From a virus: 64,000 nt of DNA. Shown piece after piece: positions 62,001-64,000 of this stretch (positions within the stretch are counted from its first letter, which is position 1; each line of letters starts with the position of its first letter). Below the pieces are notes generated by a model, which was not told the DNA's origin, made no database searches, and was given only the letters and a program-made list of their open reading frames with translations. A program made the translations under genes and the position numbers. The stretch covers positions 23,059 through 87,058 of the IMG/VR virus record IMGVR_UViG_3300007522_000367. One strand, 5' to 3'.

Positions 62001-63011
62001 TTGTTTAAAAAAGCAGCAGTCTTTACAGACATACACTTTGGATTAAAGGGTAATTCAAAGATTCACAATCAAGATTGTGAAGATTTTGTTGATTGGTTCA
62101 TCAAAACTGCAAAAGCCAACGGTTGTGAAACTGGTATCTTTTGCGGCGACTGGCATCACAATCGAAATTCATTAAATCTTACTACTATGGATGCAACTAT
62201 CCGTAGTATGGAGAAGCTAGGTGCTGCTTTTGAGCAGTTTTTCTTCTTTGATGGTAATCATGACCTGTATTACAAAGACAAGCGCACTGTTAATTCAACT
62301 GCGTTTGCTAAACACATTCCAGGTATTACATTTGTTGACGAAATTACCACCATAGACGATGTAACTATTGTTCCTTGGCTAGTAGGCGACGAGTGGAAAA
62401 AGCTAAAACATCTAAAAAGCAAGTATATATTTGGTCACTTTGAACTTCCTACGTTTTTTATGAACGCAATGGTACAAATGCCCGATCATGGTGAGCTACG
62501 TGCAGAAGATTTTGTTAATCAAAAGTATGTTTTTAGCGGACACTTCCACAAACGTCAACAACAAGGTGCAGTGCATTACATTGGTAATGCATTTCCGCAC
62601 AACTATGCTGATACATGGGACGATGACCGTGGTATGATGGTACTCGATCGTGAAAACGATAAGGAACCACAGTACATTAACTGGCCAGAGTGTCCAAAGT
62701 ATCGTACAGTTAAACTTAGCAAACTTATTGACGAGCAAACTACGTTTATTAAGCCCAATATGTACTTGCGTGTCAACTTGGACTTGCCTATCAGCTATGA
62801 AGAAGCAAGTTTCATTAAGGAAACATTCATTACTCAATACAACTGTCGTGAAATTAGTTTGATTCCACAAAAGTCACTAGAAGATATTAGTACTCAATTA
62901 GACATTGCACAGTTTGAAAGTGTAGATCAAATTGTTGCTGGCGAAATCGCTGCAATTGACTCAGATAACTTCAACAAAAAAACACTTATGGACATTTATA
63001 GCGAATTATGA
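62001..63011 (+). CDS. 47: Recombination nuclease subunit gp47 (Mre11/SbcD-like)
   Basis: A 336-residue metallophosphoesterase equivalent to T4 gp47 (339 residues), which processes DNA ends together with gp46. Motifs: D10-x-H12 (FTDIHFG), CGDWHHNR at 48-55, DGNHDLYY at 84-91, IFGHFELP and FSGHFHKRQ. The start is TTG at 62001: an in-frame stop lies two codons upstream, no ATG is available, and TGGAGC lies at 61988-61993. Stop overlaps the gp46 start as ATGA. Confidence 0.92.
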   Translation: MFKKAAVFTDIHFGLKGNSKIHNQDCEDFVDWFIKTAKANGCETGIFCGDWHHNRNSLNLTTMDATIRSMEKLGAAFEQFFFFDGNHDLYYKDKRTVNSTAFAKHIPGITFVDEITTIDDVTIVPWLVGDEWKKLKHLKSKYIFGHFELPTFFMNAMVQMPDHGELRAEDFVNQKYVFSGHFHKRQQQGAVHYIGNAFPHNYADTWDDDRGMMVLDRENDKEPQYINWPECPKYRTVKLSKLIDEQTTFIKPNMYLRVNLDLPISYEEASFIKETFITQYNCREISLIPQKSLEDISTQLDIAQFESVDQIVAGEIAAIDSDNFNKKTLMDIYSEL

Positions 63012-64000
63012 TAAAAATTAAGGATTTGACTGTGAAGAATTTTATGAGCGTGGGCAATCAGACCCAAGCTGTAAACTTTAATCGCGAGCAATTAACACTT
63101 GTGCTAGGTGAAAACTTAGATCAAGGCGGAGATGATAGTGGAAATCGTAATGGTACAGGTAAAACCACCATTATCAATGCATTATCATATGCATTATACG
63201 GACAAGCACTCACTAATATTAAACGTAACAATCTAATCAACAAGACAAACTCAAAGGGCATGTTAGTTACACTGCATTTTGAAAAGAACGGTGTTGATTA
63301 TCGTGTCGAGCGTGGTAGATCACCTAATGTACTCAAGTTCTTTGTCGACGAGCAAGAACAAGAGATGACAGATGAGTCACAAGGCGACAGTCGAAAGACT
63401 CAAGAGTATATTAACGACTTGTTAGATATGTCGCATGACATGTTTAAGCACATTGTTGCACTTAACACCTACACTGAGCCTTTCTTAAGCATGCGTGTTA
63501 ATGATCAACGTGCTATCATTGAGCAGTTGCTGGGTATTACTATCCTTAGTGAAAAGGCCGAAGCTCTTAAAGAACAAACTCGTCAAACTAAAGATGCTAT
63601 TACAAACGAAACACTAAAAATTAATGCTATTCAAGGTGCAAACGAAAAAATACAAACTACTATTGATAGCTTAGGTCGTACTCAACGTGCTTGGCTTGCT
63701 AAAAAGGAGCAAGACTGTGCTAAATTACAGCATGGTATTACAGAACTAGAGCACGTAGACATCGATGCTGAACTAGAAGCACATGAAAAATTGTCTAACT
63801 GGACGCAACATAACACTGCTATTTTGGCTCTTAATAAGGAGAAAAGCACATTAGAGACAGCACAGCTACGTGCTAAAGCTAGTGTTGAAAAGGTTGAAAA
63901 AGACATCTTAAATCTTGAAGATGCTACCTGTTACACTTGTAATCAGCTGCTGCATGCAGACAAGAAACAAGAAATTCTTGACAAAAAGATGAAAGAGTTA
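63008..64000 (+). CDS. 46: Recombination nuclease ATPase subunit gp46 (Rad50/SbcC-like), 3' end outside window
   Basis: 331 codons visible, open to the window end. The N-terminal ATPase head shows VKNFMSVGNQTQAV and the Walker A motif NGTGKTT (K52); coiled-coil sequence follows, and CYTC at 308-311 is the zinc hook typical of Rad50/SbcC proteins. The gp46-gp47 complex loads recombination factors and resects DNA ends in T4. Starts inside the last codons of gp47 (ATGA), so it is co-translated from the promoter at 61939. Confidence 0.93.
   Translation, partial: MIKIKDLTVKNFMSVGNQTQAVNFNREQLTLVLGENLDQGGDDSGNRNGTGKTTIINALSYALYGQALTNIKRNNLINKTNSKGMLVTLHFEKNGVDYRVERGRSPNVLKFFVDEQEQEMTDESQGDSRKTQEYINDLLDMSHDMFKHIVALNTYTEPFLSMRVNDQRAIIEQLLGITILSEKAEALKEQTRQTKDAITNETLKINAIQGANEKIQTTIDSLGRTQRAWLAKKEQDCAKLQHGITELEHVDIDAELEAHEKLSNWTQHNTAILALNKEKSTLETAQLRAKASVEKVEKDILNLEDATCYTCNQLLHADKKQEILDKKMKEL

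Noticed and set aside
1-64000. tRNA genes, CRISPR arrays, insertion sequences, integrase or attachment sites
   Set aside because: Gaps between genes are too short for most of these, and no cloverleaf, regular spacer repeat, transposase or integrase motif was seen.

Overview
The window is part of an AT-rich genome of a tailed phage with a contractile tail, related to T4 and of the kind found in marine cyanophages and SAR11 phages. The evidence is a set of T4-type genes: gp55 (late sigma factor), gp47 and gp46 (recombination nuclease), and the baseplate genes gp48, gp53, gp5, gp25 and gp6, followed by tail-fibre genes. The host is not shown. AT richness, compact overlapping genes and the abundance of 2-oxoglutarate/Fe(II) oxygenase-like genes suggest a marine host, but no photosynthesis gene is present here to point to cyanobacteria.

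Layout. (1) 1-3251: end of an unknown gene, a sulfotransferase-like gene, an aspartate 1-decarboxylase (panD), and a leftward group of a fatty-acid desaturase, a radical SAM enzyme and a leaderless 20-codon micro-ORF. (2) 3252-8910: rightward ATP-grasp ligase, possible acetyltransferase and a small unknown; leftward PhyH-type oxygenase and an asparagine-synthetase-like PP-loop enzyme; then three oxygenase-like genes. (3) 16249 down to 8919, leftward from one sigma70-type promoter: a radical SAM enzyme, five more oxygenase-like genes, a second micro-ORF, a GNAT protein, a second desaturase and a long radical SAM gene. (4) 29449 down to 16399, leftward from another sigma70-type promoter: four glycosyltransferase-like genes, a methyltransferase-like gene, a nitroreductase-like chimera, an oxygenase-like gene and five radical SAM enzymes. 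Regions 1-4 hold eight radical SAM genes and about ten oxygenase-like genes in 29 kb. (5) 61026 down to 29507, leftward: the baseplate and fibre module, with one 14.8-kb gene for a 4944-residue protein and late promoters of the form ATAAATA. (6) 61107-64000, rightward: gp55, gp47 and partial gp46, the first two with near-perfect sigma70-type promoters.

How the genes fit together. Host RNA polymerase probably reads the metabolic cassettes and gp55 early; gp55 would then direct transcription from the ATAAATA sites in front of the structural genes. The radical SAM, oxygenase, glycosyltransferase, ATP-grasp, acetyltransferase, sulfotransferase and desaturase genes look like a biosynthetic or modification system carried by the phage. 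Its substrate cannot be read from the sequence. Two short peptides with a related core (FFEIP and YFVELP) lie inside these operons and are candidate substrates, which is speculative. No tRNA, CRISPR array, insertion sequence or convincing rho-independent terminator was seen, and no gene-free stretch exceeds about 150 bases.
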